The position numbers and the translations under genes are program-made. The notes below the pieces were generated by a model. It had not been told where the DNA came from. It ran no database searches and worked only from the letters and a program-made list of their open reading frames with translations. Source: Pseudomonadota bacterium (GTDB taxonomy: Bacteria; Desulfobacterota; Desulfobulbia; Desulfobulbales; JAHJIY01). Taken from it: a DNA stretch of 64,000 bases. Shown piece by piece: positions 8,963 to 17,667 of this stretch (position 1 is the stretch's first letter; every line of letters begins with the position of its first letter). The stretch covers positions 1 to 64,000 of the forward strand of contig JAHJIY010000042.1 of assembly GCA_018823175.1 (NCBI GenBank), in the 5' to 3' direction.

Positions 8963-9802
8963 ATGGATCTGCATGGTAAATTAGCCTTTATTGGTGGCGG
9001 TCGTATGGCCGAAGCCTTGATCAGAGGAGTAATCGAAGCCGAATTGATTAAGGCGGACCAAGTAATGGTGGTCGAACCTGTTTATGAAAGAAGGGAATTT
9101 CTTAAAGAAAATTATCATATTCAGGTTTTTGAAAATTCGGCCGCTATTCGTGACTGTGGAGTTGTAATTTTGGCGGTAAAACCGCAAATAGTCGGCAAGG
9201 TATTGGATGAATGCCGTAGAATTTTAGACGAAAATCATCTGCTTATCTCAATTGCTGCCGGGATTCCCCTGGTTTTTCTTGAAGAGAAGCTGGCCGGGCG
9301 CGGATGCAGGGTAATCAGGGTCATGCCTAATACCCCGGCTTTGATTATGGAGGGTGCTTCGGCCTTAAGTGCGGGGTCTTTAGCCTCTGATGAGGACTTG
9401 GCGGTGGCCGAATTGATCTTTAATGCAGTTGGCAAGAGTGTTATTTTGCTTGAATCTGATCTGGATGCGGTAACCGGTCTTAGTGGTAGCGGTCCGGCCT
9501 ACGTGTTTTCTTTCATCGAGGCCCTTATCGATAGCGGGGTGAAAGTCGGGTTGAGTCGATCGGTAGCGGAGGTCCTGGTGTTGCAAACTGTTCTGGGTTC
9601 GGTCAAACTTGCGATGGAAACCGGGGAGCATCCTGCTCAACTCAGGGCAATGGTCACTTCGCCTGGCGGGACCACTATTGCCGGACTGCATGCCATGGAG
9701 AAACAGGGGTTTCAGGGAATAATCATGGATGCGGTTGAGGCTGCCACCAAAAGGTCGGTAGAGTTAGGACAAGTTGTCATGAGTGCCAGAAAGAAAGAAT
9801 AG
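8963..9802 (+). CDS. proC: Pyrroline-5-carboxylate reductase
   Basis: 279 residues from ATG 8963; a GTG three bases earlier is also possible, since GGGAGGA at 8947-8953 serves both. The Rossmann motif LAFIGGGRMAEALIRG opens the protein. The C-terminal dimer/active-site block SGSGPAYVFSFIEALIDSG and MVTSPGGTTIAGL is diagnostic of ProC. It reduces 1-pyrroline-5-carboxylate to proline with NAD(P)H. nadK starts 2 bases after its stop, making an operon that pairs an NAD(P)H-using enzyme with NADP synthesis. Confidence 0.95.
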   Translation: MDLHGKLAFIGGGRMAEALIRGVIEAELIKADQVMVVEPVYERREFLKENYHIQVFENSAAIRDCGVVILAVKPQIVGKVLDECRRILDENHLLISIAAGIPLVFLEEKLAGRGCRVIRVMPNTPALIMEGASALSAGSLASDEDLAVAELIFNAVGKSVILLESDLDAVTGLSGSGPAYVFSFIEALIDSGVKVGLSRSVAEVLVLQTVLGSVKLAMETGEHPAQLRAMVTSPGGTTIAGLHAMEKQGFQGIIMDAVEAATKRSVELGQVVMSARKKE

Positions 9803-9804
9803 TC

Positions 9805-10656
9805 ATGCTAATCAAGAAAGCCGGGATTATTCTTAAAAAAGAATCAAGCGAACCTCGTCGGATCGGCGAGGAGTTGGTGGATTGGTTTACCGCAAAATCC
9901 ATAAATGCCGTGGTTGATGAAATCACGCCGGATATGGATATTCTGGTCATTTTGGGGGGCGATGGTACCCTGTTGCATGTGGCTGATCAGGCCAGTCGCT
10001 ATGGTATTCCGGTTGTCGGAGTAAATCTTGGTGATTTGGGTTTTCTTACCGAGGTGGTGGTTAAAGACCGTTATGAAGCCCTTGAAAAGATTATGGCCGG
10101 CTCGGTGGTTATTGAAAATCGCTTAATGCTCAAGGTCCGTTTGAAGTCTAAAGATGATGAGTCAAGCTGGCAGTATGCGCTTAATGATGTGGTGATCAGT
10201 AAGGGGAACGTTGATCGTCTGGTGGAACTGAGCACTTGGGCTGATGATGAGTATATTACGACTTATAAGGCCGATGGTTTGATTTTTTCTACGCCTACCG
10301 GTTCAACGGCTTATAATCTTTCTGCCGGCGGACCGATTGTCAGGCCGGATCTGCATGCCATTTTAGTGACGCCGATATGTCCTTTCATGCTTGAAAGTCG
10401 ACCTGTGCTTTTGCCCCATACCACCAGGCTGGCGACCAAGGTAGCCGGTCCGGTTAACGATGTGAAGATCATCGTCGATGGTCGTTCCGCCTGGGATATG
10501 CGGGAGGATGATATCCTTGAGGTGAGGGCGGCCGGAAACCCCCTGCGCTTGATCTGTTCACCCCAAAAAGGTTATTTTGAAATTCTGCGCAGCAAGTTGA
10601 ATTGGGGCGGCCGGGCAAATTGTATATTAACTGCCGACGGACAGACGAAAAGTTGA
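9805..10656 (+). CDS. nadK: NAD kinase
   Basis: 283 residues. The kinase signature GGDGTLLHVAD sits near residue 52, followed by GVNLGDLGFLTEV. The NAD-site segment GLIFSTPTGSTAYNLSAGGPI lies in the C-terminal half. It phosphorylates NAD to NADP using ATP (or polyphosphate in some families). It is cotranscribed with proC. It converges on the minus-strand YtxH-like gene across 48 bp that contain no clear terminator. Confidence 0.95.
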   Translation: MLIKKAGIILKKESSEPRRIGEELVDWFTAKSINAVVDEITPDMDILVILGGDGTLLHVADQASRYGIPVVGVNLGDLGFLTEVVVKDRYEALEKIMAGSVVIENRLMLKVRLKSKDDESSWQYALNDVVISKGNVDRLVELSTWADDEYITTYKADGLIFSTPTGSTAYNLSAGGPIVRPDLHAILVTPICPFMLESRPVLLPHTTRLATKVAGPVNDVKIIVDGRSAWDMREDDILEVRAAGNPLRLICSPQKGYFEILRSKLNWGGRANCILTADGQTKS

Positions 10657-10704
10657 TTCGTCACTTTTCCCGAAGGGCCATTTCCGGAGGGGAATTCTGA
10701 TTGG

Positions 10705-11097
10705 TTACTCGTCTTCCGCCGACAGGGATGAAGTCAGGGCCTCTTTTTCTTGTTCCATCGCCTTTTTCCCCGCCTCAATCGCCTCGTTCAGGGCCTTTTT
10801 TTTATCATCCAGGAATCCTTTTCCTTCCGATACCATCTCGGTGCCGCGGCTGACGAGTTTTTTGCCGTGTTCGATCATTTCTTTGCCGTGCGCGACTATC
10901 GATGCGGTCTGCTCGGGGAAACTTTCCCGTAGGCTTGAGGTCCGGTCCTTCATCTCATCACGATAGTCAGCCAGAATTTTTCTTGTTTCCTTGCCGGTTC
11001 TTGGGGTGAGGAGAAGGGCCACTGTCGCGCCGACAAGAGCACCGGTCAGGAAGGAGAGAAAAGTTGATCCAGAACCGCAGTTGTCATTATTGCTCAT
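10705..11097 (-). CDS. YtxH-domain small membrane-associated protein
   Basis: 130 residues. A glycine-rich hydrophobic segment, FLSFLTGALVGATVALLLTPRTGKETR, is typical of YtxH/gas-vesicle-related small proteins. It is followed by a long charged, probably helical tail rich in Lys and Glu with repeated EMVxxGKxLV-like units. Family members are general-stress or envelope proteins without a defined activity. GGAGG precedes ATG 11097. A membrane-anchored helical protein lies just upstream in the same direction; the two may act together at the envelope. Confidence 0.8.
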   Translation of the reverse strand: MSNNDNCGSGSTFLSFLTGALVGATVALLLTPRTGKETRKILADYRDEMKDRTSSLRESFPEQTASIVAHGKEMIEHGKKLVSRGTEMVSEGKGFLDDKKKALNEAIEAGKKAMEQEKEALTSSLSAEDE

Positions 11098-11114
11098 TTG
11101 TTATTCCTCCTGTA

Positions 11115-11498
11115 TTATCGATCTGATTTGCTGCTGAAAAAATTGATAAAAGCCTTGACCCCTGAGCTAAAGCCCCCGATCTGGGCGATGATCGGGATCA
11201 AATTTGTTTTAATCATGTTGGTTGTATCCAGTAATGTTTCACTTGAACGTTGCACATTGCTGATGATCAGGTCAGTGTGGCCGATTTTATGGTTTACTGA
11301 ACTGGAGAGCCTCTGGAGTTCTTCGGCGGTATCGGCCAGGGATTTCAATAGCGCGGGTGTTTCCCGATTAAGATCGGTGATCAGGATCTCCGCCTTGCGG
11401 GCTGTTCTTTTAATCTGGAGTAAAAAAGGAATCAGGACGGAGGTAATCGCCGTCAGACAGAATGTAGCGATGACAATCAGGAATTCTATTGGTTGCAT
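11115..11498 (-). CDS. DUF948-like membrane-anchored coiled-coil protein
   Basis: 127 residues from ATG 11498. An N-terminal transmembrane helix (IEFLIVIATFCLTAITSVLIPFLL, quoted in part) is followed by a helical cytoplasmic region with heptad-like spacing (TDLNRETPALLKSLADTAEEL). This is the layout of DUF948 proteins, which often pair with YtxH proteins, as here. No enzymatic motif is visible. An in-frame ATG at 11558 would add 20 polar residues ahead of the membrane helix, which is less plausible. Confidence 0.7.
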   Translation of the reverse strand: MQPIEFLIVIATFCLTAITSVLIPFLLQIKRTARKAEILITDLNRETPALLKSLADTAEELQRLSSSVNHKIGHTDLIISNVQRSSETLLDTTNMIKTNLIPIIAQIGGFSSGVKAFINFFSSKSDR

Positions 11499-11594
11499 GG
11501 GTTGTGTCCTTGTCCTTTGGTGACGGTTGGTCTTGCCTGATGATATCAAATTTGGCATGGCCCGGCAATAAGATGGCCATATTGATCATGGTCC

Positions 11595-12980
11595 TTATTT
11601 TTTTTGGATATTGTATTTTCGCATTTTGTATTGGAGGAGACTCTTGGTTATCCCCAGATTGTCGGCGGCGTGGGCCTGAATATGATTCGCCTCATTCAGG
11701 GCGGTCTCAACCATTTTTTTCTCAATAGTGTCGAGAATATCAGGCAGGCGACCGCCCATCCCGCTGATTAAATGTTCTATGCTGCCTTCGGTCTCCAGCT
11801 TGACCGTGCCGGTTCCCGCCTCCTCAGTTCTGACATCTTCAAGGTCGATAGATTCGTCTGAGCAAAGAATTGCGGCCCTCTCGATGGTGTTTTCAAGCTC
11901 TCTGATATTCCCTATCCAGGGCAGTCCACTCAGGTAGCGGAGAGCCCGAGGCGTTATCTGTAAATAGGGGTTGTTGAGCTGTTTGGCATATTTGGCGACA
12001 AAATGGTCAACCAGTAAAGGGATGTCGTCGGACCTTTCGCGCAAGGGCGGCAGATGAAGATGAAGTACGTTTAACCGGTAGAACAAGTCTTCCCGGAAAT
12101 TGCCTTTTCCTACTTCTTCCCTCAAATCACGGTTGGTGGCAGCCACAATTCTTACATCTACCTTCAAGGTTTGATGACCACCGACCCTTTCAAATGTTTT
12201 TTCCTGTAATACCCGTAATAATTTTGCTTGCAGGGTAAGGGGCATTTCGCCAACTTCATCCAGGAAGAATGTTCCGGTATCGGCCAGCTCAAAACGTCCT
12301 TTCCGTAGAGAGGTGGCTCCGGTAAAGGCCCCTTTTTCATGGCCGAAAAGCTCGCTTTCCAGGAGTTGTTCCGGCAGGCCGGCGCAATTTAATGAAATGA
12401 GGGGGGATTGTTTCCGGGGGCTGTTGAAATGGATGGCTCGAGCCACCAGTTCTTTGCCGGTGCCCGATTCGCCGGTGATTAACACCGAGGCCGGGGTCGG
12501 GGCGATTTTTTCGATCAGGCGGTAGAGTTGCTGCATTTTCTTGTTCTTGCCGATCATATTGGCAAACCGGTAACGGGACTGGACTTCGTCGCGCAGTCGG
12601 TAGTTTTCTTTAAGCAGGGAATAATGTTTGACCGCTTTTTTGATGTTGACCAGCAGTTCTTCATTGTTGAAAGGCTTGGTCAGATAATTGAAAGCCCCAG
12701 CCTGCATGGCGGCCACGGCTTTGTCTACTTCGCCGAAGGCGGTGATCATGATGACGGGCAGATCGCTGTTCTCATCCTTGACCCTTCTAAGCAGTTCCAT
12801 GCCGTCCAGGCCTTCCATTCTCATATCGGTCAGAACGAGATCCAGGTCCGTGTCTTCGATAATTTTGAGAGCCTTTTCTCCTGAATCGGCAATAAACACT
12901 TCGTAGCCTTCTTCGATTAAAAGCTCGGATAGTATCAGACGATAGTTGGGTTCATCGTCAACAACCAGAACGGTGTTCAT
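11595..12980 (-). CDS. NtrC-family sigma-54-dependent response regulator
   Basis: 461 residues in three domains. The receiver (1-120) has acidic DD at 8-9, phospho-acceptor D52 and K102. The AAA+ domain has Walker A GESGTGKE (170-177) and the sigma-54-contact loop GAFTGA (217-222). A Fis-type helix-turn-helix occupies about 425-458 (ADNLGITKSLLQYKMRKYNI). Phosphorylation should drive oligomerisation and ATP-dependent opening of sigma-54 promoters. No cognate histidine kinase is adjacent in the same operon; the kinases downstream start a separate unit after 335 bp. Its target genes cannot be read from the window. Confidence 0.95.
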   Translation of the reverse strand: MNTVLVVDDEPNYRLILSELLIEEGYEVFIADSGEKALKIIEDTDLDLVLTDMRMEGLDGMELLRRVKDENSDLPVIMITAFGEVDKAVAAMQAGAFNYLTKPFNNEELLVNIKKAVKHYSLLKENYRLRDEVQSRYRFANMIGKNKKMQQLYRLIEKIAPTPASVLITGESGTGKELVARAIHFNSPRKQSPLISLNCAGLPEQLLESELFGHEKGAFTGATSLRKGRFELADTGTFFLDEVGEMPLTLQAKLLRVLQEKTFERVGGHQTLKVDVRIVAATNRDLREEVGKGNFREDLFYRLNVLHLHLPPLRERSDDIPLLVDHFVAKYAKQLNNPYLQITPRALRYLSGLPWIGNIRELENTIERAAILCSDESIDLEDVRTEEAGTGTVKLETEGSIEHLISGMGGRLPDILDTIEKKMVETALNEANHIQAHAADNLGITKSLLQYKMRKYNIQKK

Positions 12981-13315
12981 ATTTATTTTCCTGCATGATT
13001 ATGAATTGAGTTGAACTCCATCCCAAGGGCATTTCCATCAGGCGCTTGTCGGCTCCAACGAAATTAATGTCTTTATGATATATAAAGTAAATGGTGGGAT
13101 GAGTCGTTTCATGCCTTCTTTCCCGAGTATAACATTAGTTACATGATTAATAGAAAAGATATCTTGTTTGTCAATGGTTATCGGGTTGGATTGGCTGTTT
13201 GGATGCAAGCGTTTTTTAAGGCAGCGGACCTGATCTGGGCAAGGATTGTATCCATGTTTGCGTGGCCTTGGACAAGTAACGAGAGTAAGATTTTATTTAG
13301 TGAAATGAAAGTTGT
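12981..13315. other. Intergenic region without recognised features
   Basis: 335 bases between the NtrC-like gene start and the end of the CheA-like gene, both on the minus strand. It should hold the promoter of the sigma-54 activator. A 97-codon plus-strand frame crossing into the CheA gene is an antisense shadow. I found no terminator, repeat or RNA structure that I would defend. Confidence 0.5.
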
Positions 13316-15637
13316 TCAGGTTGACTCCCCCAGGCTTTGCTGGGCCAGTTTTTCCACATCGATGATCAAGATTATTTCGTCGTTGCCCATGATGGTGTAT
13401 CCGTTTATCCCGTCAATATTATTGAGATTGCGGTAACCGTCTTTGAAATCTTTAACTACTACTTTCTGATGATTCAGGACCTGATCGACCATTATTGCTA
13501 TCTGATGGTTCTTTGACAGGGCAAAGGTTTTTATCGTCTGCTTCTGTGCGGTTGATCCCTTGGTCTGGGCGGAGAAAAAATCGTTGATGTTGACCAATCG
13601 ATATAATGAGCCGTCATACTGAAGGCATCCTTCGCTGAGAACCGGGATGATTTCGGTCCTTTCGATGACGGTTGTGATGTCGTCAGAAGGAATGACATAG
13701 GTCTGGCCTCCTGATTTTATGATCATCGCGTCTTTGGTTACCAGGGTTTTGGTTAAGGGGATCGTAATGGTTACCCTGGTTCCCTTGCCGACCGTGGAGT
13801 CGATGTCAATTGCGCCGTTGCTCGCTTTTAGTCCGGACATTACCACATCCATGCCGACCCCGCGGCCCGATACATCGGTGACTTTTTGGGCGGAACTGAA
13901 ACTGGGCTTAAAAATAAGGTTGATCAGTTCTCGGTCGTTTAGTTGATCTGCTTCCTCTTTGCTCAAGAAATTTTTGGTGACGGCAATTTCCTTCATTTTG
14001 GCGGGGTCAATGCCCTGGCCGTCATCGGTGATGGTGATGTAGATATTGTTCTCATCGCTGCTTGCTTTAAGTTCCAGATTGCCCCGGCTCGCTTTATTAT
14101 TTTTGCTTCTTTCTTCGGGCTTTTCTATCCCATGGTCCACCGAATTTCTGAGAATATGGACCAGGGGATTTTCTATTTTCTCGACAATATCTTTGTCGAT
14201 TACCGTTTCTTCGCCGCTGATCGTGAAGTTGATGTCTTTGTCAAGAGAGCCGGCCAGTTGTCTGATTACCCTTGGAAAACGCTGGAAAAGCTTGTTGAGC
14301 GGCACCCTTCTGATGCCCATGATCTTGTCGTGCAGACTCTCCACCGACTCGTCTACTGATCGGATGGTGTTGTCTAGCTTGGCGATGAGACTCTGGTCGG
14401 TGCCGAATTTTTCTAATTCTTTTTTGAGAAAGGTGATGGATTCAAGGTTAATGAAAAGGTTGCCGACGGCGTTGGCAAAGCTGTCGAGTTTATCCTGGTC
14501 GATCCTGATGGTCTTGGTGATTTCTGTTTTTTTTGATTTTGTCAGATGGGACGAGAGCAGGCGTTGGTTCTGGATATCAAGGGCCCTTTGCAGTTCGTTT
14601 TTGGCAATGGTCCCATCTTCGACCAGGAGCTGGCCAATTTTTTTCTGTTTAATTAGAACCTCTTTAATCTGCTGTTCCGATACCAGATTTTGTTCGACAA
14701 GAATGTCGCCTATCCTGGCCGGGATTCCGTTATCGTTACCTTCTCTTTCCTTGATCTGGAAACAATCAATTATTGAGTGAATATCGGTCATGATATTGTT
14801 GATGAATTCTTCATTGGACACCATTAACTGGTCATCCACGAAATTGGCAAGAGAGATCAGTTCGTCAATAGTCTGAGATGTCTTGGGATCGGAGGAAAAA
14901 ATTTCTGCAAAGTCCCTTAAGGCCCCTTTGAATTCTCCGAGAAGTTCTCCGGTGATATTATTCTTTTTTCGTAACTTCGCCTGGGCGAGAAGTAGACAGC
15001 CTACTTCTTCGGTAAGTTCTTTCTCCCCCAAAAAATAACGGTTCCCGGGATGGTGGTTTTCAAACTGTGCTGCGGACCGGTAGTCATCGGTTATTTTTAT
15101 TATTTCCCTGTTTGATTTTTCTATGTGGGTGAGCAGGTTGTTGATCAGCGGAATGTGGTGGATGTCAAGGCCGGCATCCATCGCTTCCTGCAGGGATTTT
15201 TCCAGGTCAATAATGCTCTGGATGCTGCCGGTTTCTTCCACGGGTCTCAGGCGTTCAACATGTTCCAGAAATTCTGTCTCGTCGCTTCTTAATTCAATAT
15301 CACCAGGGTCTGCGTAGGCCCGGTTCAGCATTTCCTTCAGAAAGTCGATCCCGGTCAGCAGGGTATCGATTACTTCCCGGTTAGCCAGGAGGTCTCCCTT
15401 TCGAATGTGGTCCAGCAGGTTCTCGAGACGGTGGGCAAATTTATTGATGTTGGTCAGACCGAAAAAGCCGGAATTGCCTTTGAGACTGTGAACCGGCCTG
15501 AAAATGTTGTTGATAATTTCAAGATTGCCCGGGTTGTTTCCAAGCTCAATGAAGTCGGATTCCACTGCCTGGATTGATTCGTTTGATTCGTCGATGAAAC
15601 CTTTTAGGGCTTCGGTATCGGTTATCCCGTCTTGCAT
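13316..15637 (-). CDS. CheA-like histidine kinase with an internal MshEN-like module
   Basis: 773 residues. The order is an Hpt domain with phospho-His H50 (RPVHSLKGNSGFFG); a second helical region (about 140-290); paired short motifs IGDILVEQNLVSEQQI and IGQLLVEDGTIAKNEL (about 309-360) resembling the MshEN/GSPII_E N-terminal fold; a dimerisation helix pair (about 377-440); a HATPase with HILRNSVDHGIEKPEE, DDGQGIDPAKM and VSGRGVGMDVV; and a C-terminal CheW-like domain. It is the last gene of a three-gene operon, 2 nt after a response regulator, with no MCP or CheW gene adjacent. It may control a non-flagellar output such as type IV pili (pilT is 3.4 kb away) or gene expression; that is inference. 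Confidence 0.93.
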   Translation of the reverse strand: MQDGITDTEALKGFIDESNESIQAVESDFIELGNNPGNLEIINNIFRPVHSLKGNSGFFGLTNINKFAHRLENLLDHIRKGDLLANREVIDTLLTGIDFLKEMLNRAYADPGDIELRSDETEFLEHVERLRPVEETGSIQSIIDLEKSLQEAMDAGLDIHHIPLINNLLTHIEKSNREIIKITDDYRSAAQFENHHPGNRYFLGEKELTEEVGCLLLAQAKLRKKNNITGELLGEFKGALRDFAEIFSSDPKTSQTIDELISLANFVDDQLMVSNEEFINNIMTDIHSIIDCFQIKEREGNDNGIPARIGDILVEQNLVSEQQIKEVLIKQKKIGQLLVEDGTIAKNELQRALDIQNQRLLSSHLTKSKKTEITKTIRIDQDKLDSFANAVGNLFINLESITFLKKELEKFGTDQSLIAKLDNTIRSVDESVESLHDKIMGIRRVPLNKLFQRFPRVIRQLAGSLDKDINFTISGEETVIDKDIVEKIENPLVHILRNSVDHGIEKPEERSKNNKASRGNLELKASSDENNIYITITDDGQGIDPAKMKEIAVTKNFLSKEEADQLNDRELINLIFKPSFSSAQKVTDVSGRGVGMDVVMSGLKASNGAIDIDSTVGKGTRVTITIPLTKTLVTKDAMIIKSGGQTYVIPSDDITTVIERTEIIPVLSEGCLQYDGSLYRLVNINDFFSAQTKGSTAQKQTIKTFALSKNHQIAIMVDQVLNHQKVVVKDFKDGYRNLNNIDGINGYTIMGNDEIILIIDVEKLAQQSLGEST

Positions 15638-15639
15638 TT

Positions 15640-16074
15640 TCAGGACCTTTTGTCTTTCGCCAGTCTGGAGAGTATTTGGTTTACCCGGTTGATTTTTTGA
15701 ACGGTATCATCAACCGCTTTGATTATTTCGTTGATGTCCTCGAAAGGTTTGAAAAATATGTCGGAAGCTCCATATCTGAAGGCTTTTATCGTGTTGTTAA
15801 TGGAAATATCTCCGGAGATAATAATTACCTGGATCATGCCGTTGAAGTCTTTGATTTTTTTTAAAAGAGTTAATCCGTCCATGCCGGGCATCATTATGTC
15901 GCTGATGACCACATCAAAATGTTGATCTTCGATCATGCGGTAGGCGAGAAAAGGATCATCGCAGGTTTTTATTCGGTAATCGGTGTTTATAAAAGCCAGT
16001 TCCAGAGCGCGAAGGGTTTCCGGTTCGTCATCGATGATCAGTATTTTATATGATTTTCCTTTCATGGTATCCAT
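15640..16074 (-). CDS. Single-domain response regulator
   Basis: 144 residues, one receiver domain: acidic pocket IIDDEPE, phospho-acceptor in VVISDIMMPGMDG, conserved Ser/Thr in IIISGD and lysine in FFKPF. The C-terminal about 25 residues extend past the receiver but show no DNA-binding or enzymatic domain, so it probably passes signal by protein contact. It lies between a receiver-kinase gene (5-nt gap) and the CheA-like gene (2-nt gap), which makes it the likely phosphate acceptor for one of them. Confidence 0.92.
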   Translation of the reverse strand: MDTMKGKSYKILIIDDEPETLRALELAFINTDYRIKTCDDPFLAYRMIEDQHFDVVISDIMMPGMDGLTLLKKIKDFNGMIQVIIISGDISINNTIKAFRYGASDIFFKPFEDINEIIKAVDDTVQKINRVNQILSRLAKDKRS

Positions 16075-16079
16075 TTTGG

Positions 16080-17348
16080 TCAGATCCTTATTTCTTTGGC
16101 AAGGGGGATTTTTATTTCTACCGTGGTTCCTTGGTTTAATTTACTGGATACTTTTATCTCGCCGTGCATCGCTTTGATTGTCCTCATGCACATATATAGG
16201 CCGAGGCCGGTCCCGGTCGGTCCTTGTGAACTGTCAAAATTGTTGCTTACTCTTGGCTTGGTAGTAAATAAGGGGTCAAATATTTTAGGAAGATCATCGT
16301 TTGATATTCCGCTTCCGTTATCGGAGACCGTCAAGACGGCATCTCGGCCGGTATTAAAAGTTGTAATTTTAATCTCCGGTTCCGGGTGTTCATGCAGGGC
16401 ATCAATGGTGTTGCTGATCAGGTTGTTGAATACCTGGGCCATGGCGGAATGAGCTGTCATGATTGGTAAATTTTCTGCCGCTAGAGTGATTGTTTTTTGT
16501 ATTTTGTTTTTGAAGTGCAGGTCGGCATTCAGGAAATCCAGTTCTTCTCTGATTATATCGTTCAGATTGGCAAGCTCCAGTTTCTCCTTTTCTTTGGAAC
16601 TTCTGGCCATCATCATGTTGATCATTTCGGTTAATCTGTTTGAGGCGGAGTCAATGATGCACAGCGATCGGTAAACACCATCTAGTATTCTTTTGAGATC
16701 CGGGGCATCTGATAATAAATTTTCATGGAGTATTTCGCTTAGTGAATCCAGGTTTGTTTTGCCGGTTTGGGCTCCGGCTCTGATTGCGGTTAAGGGACTT
16801 TTCAGATTGTGAACGATGCCCTGGATCAGTTGCCCAAATGCGGCTTGCCGCTCCGCTTTGATAAGTTCTTTTGATTCTTCCGCGACCACCTGTTCAAGTT
16901 CCTCGGAATATCTTTTAACCTTATCGGTGGCGGTTTTCAGTTGCAAGTGGGTCCTGACCCGGGCTTTCACTTCATTTTCGCTAAAAGGTTTGGTCAGATA
17001 ATCTACCGCCCCTACCTCGAACCCTTTCAAGATGCTTTCCTGATCATCCAGAGCGGTGATGAAGATTATTGGTATTTCCGCAGTGTTCTGGTTGTTTTTT
17101 AAGCGTCGGCAGGTCTCGTAGCCGGACATTTTGGGCATCATGATATCGAGCAGAATTAGATCAGGGGAGATTTTGTCGACAAAAGCAAGGGCTTGTGGGC
17201 CATCTTCCGCTTCATGAAAAAAATAGCCGTCTTGTTCTAAAATAGTGGCCAGGATTATGCGGTTAGTCGGTTCATCATCGACAATCAGGATGTGACTGGT
17301 GTCTTGTCGCATGGCGGGTAAAGGTTCAACGGATGAGTAGTTCATCAA
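16080..17348 (-). CDS. Receiver-histidine kinase (REC-HisKA-HATPase)
   Basis: 422 residues. The N-terminal receiver (about 18-135) has IVDDEPTN, LILLDIMMPKMSG and YLTKPFSE. A coiled linker leads to the HisKA box VHNLKSPLTAIRAG. The HATPase has NNLISNTIDALHEHPE, DNGSGISNDDL and GTGLGLYMC. No membrane segment or sensor domain is visible, so the protein is cytoplasmic and its input is probably phosphorylation of the receiver. It is the first gene of the operon that continues with a response regulator and the CheA-like kinase. Confidence 0.93.
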   Translation of the reverse strand: MMNYSSVEPLPAMRQDTSHILIVDDEPTNRIILATILEQDGYFFHEAEDGPQALAFVDKISPDLILLDIMMPKMSGYETCRRLKNNQNTAEIPIIFITALDDQESILKGFEVGAVDYLTKPFSENEVKARVRTHLQLKTATDKVKRYSEELEQVVAEESKELIKAERQAAFGQLIQGIVHNLKSPLTAIRAGAQTGKTNLDSLSEILHENLLSDAPDLKRILDGVYRSLCIIDSASNRLTEMINMMMARSSKEKEKLELANLNDIIREELDFLNADLHFKNKIQKTITLAAENLPIMTAHSAMAQVFNNLISNTIDALHEHPEPEIKITTFNTGRDAVLTVSDNGSGISNDDLPKIFDPLFTTKPRVSNNFDSSQGPTGTGLGLYMCMRTIKAMHGEIKVSSKLNQGTTVEIKIPLAKEIRI

Positions 17349-17667
17349 GTACCTGCGATAAAAATTATTGGTTGAACTTCAGAGGGGCCACTTGCTCAGA
17401 GGAAGCTAAGAGCTTGAAGATCACGTTTTTTTTAAGGCTTGATTTTAACGCCCTGCCATTGAGGCAATAAATAACCCTCCGACTATTGATTTGTATTCCC
17501 TCAATTAACTACCTTAGATCGCTAGAGGAGCTGGTTGGTCCAGCACCAATAGAATCGTGCCCCGAAATCGGCGTAAACGTTGCACTCAAGATAATGAGCG
17601 CAACGTTTCTTGGTTAATTATCTGTTTTTTTTAGTGTATGACGGTTTGGAGCGGGAGGTCAAGAAAG
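17349..17667. other. Intergenic region upstream of the phosphorelay operon
   Basis: 319 bases lying 3' of the PHP gene and 5' of the receiver-kinase operon, both on the minus strand. It contains a strong 14-bp inverted repeat (17575-17608). It should also contain the operon promoter, which I could not locate with confidence. Confidence 0.5.
17575..17608. repeat. Long inverted repeat (9 + 4 bp arms, one mispair)
   Basis: AAACGTTGC (17575-17583) pairs with GCAACGTTT (17600-17608). After one A/C mispair, CTCA pairs with TGAG around the loop AGATAA. A T8 run lies about 16 nt further on the plus strand, too far for a classical terminator. On the minus strand, where the flanking genes are transcribed, no U-tract follows. 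It may be a transcript-end processing hairpin of the PHP gene or an operator for the downstream operon. Confidence 0.55.

Noticed and set aside
11553-11570. TTGGCATGGCCCGGCAATA as a sigma-54 -24/-12 promoter
   Set aside because: The GG-GC spacing is one base short and TTGC is lacking. It also points away from the genes it would serve.
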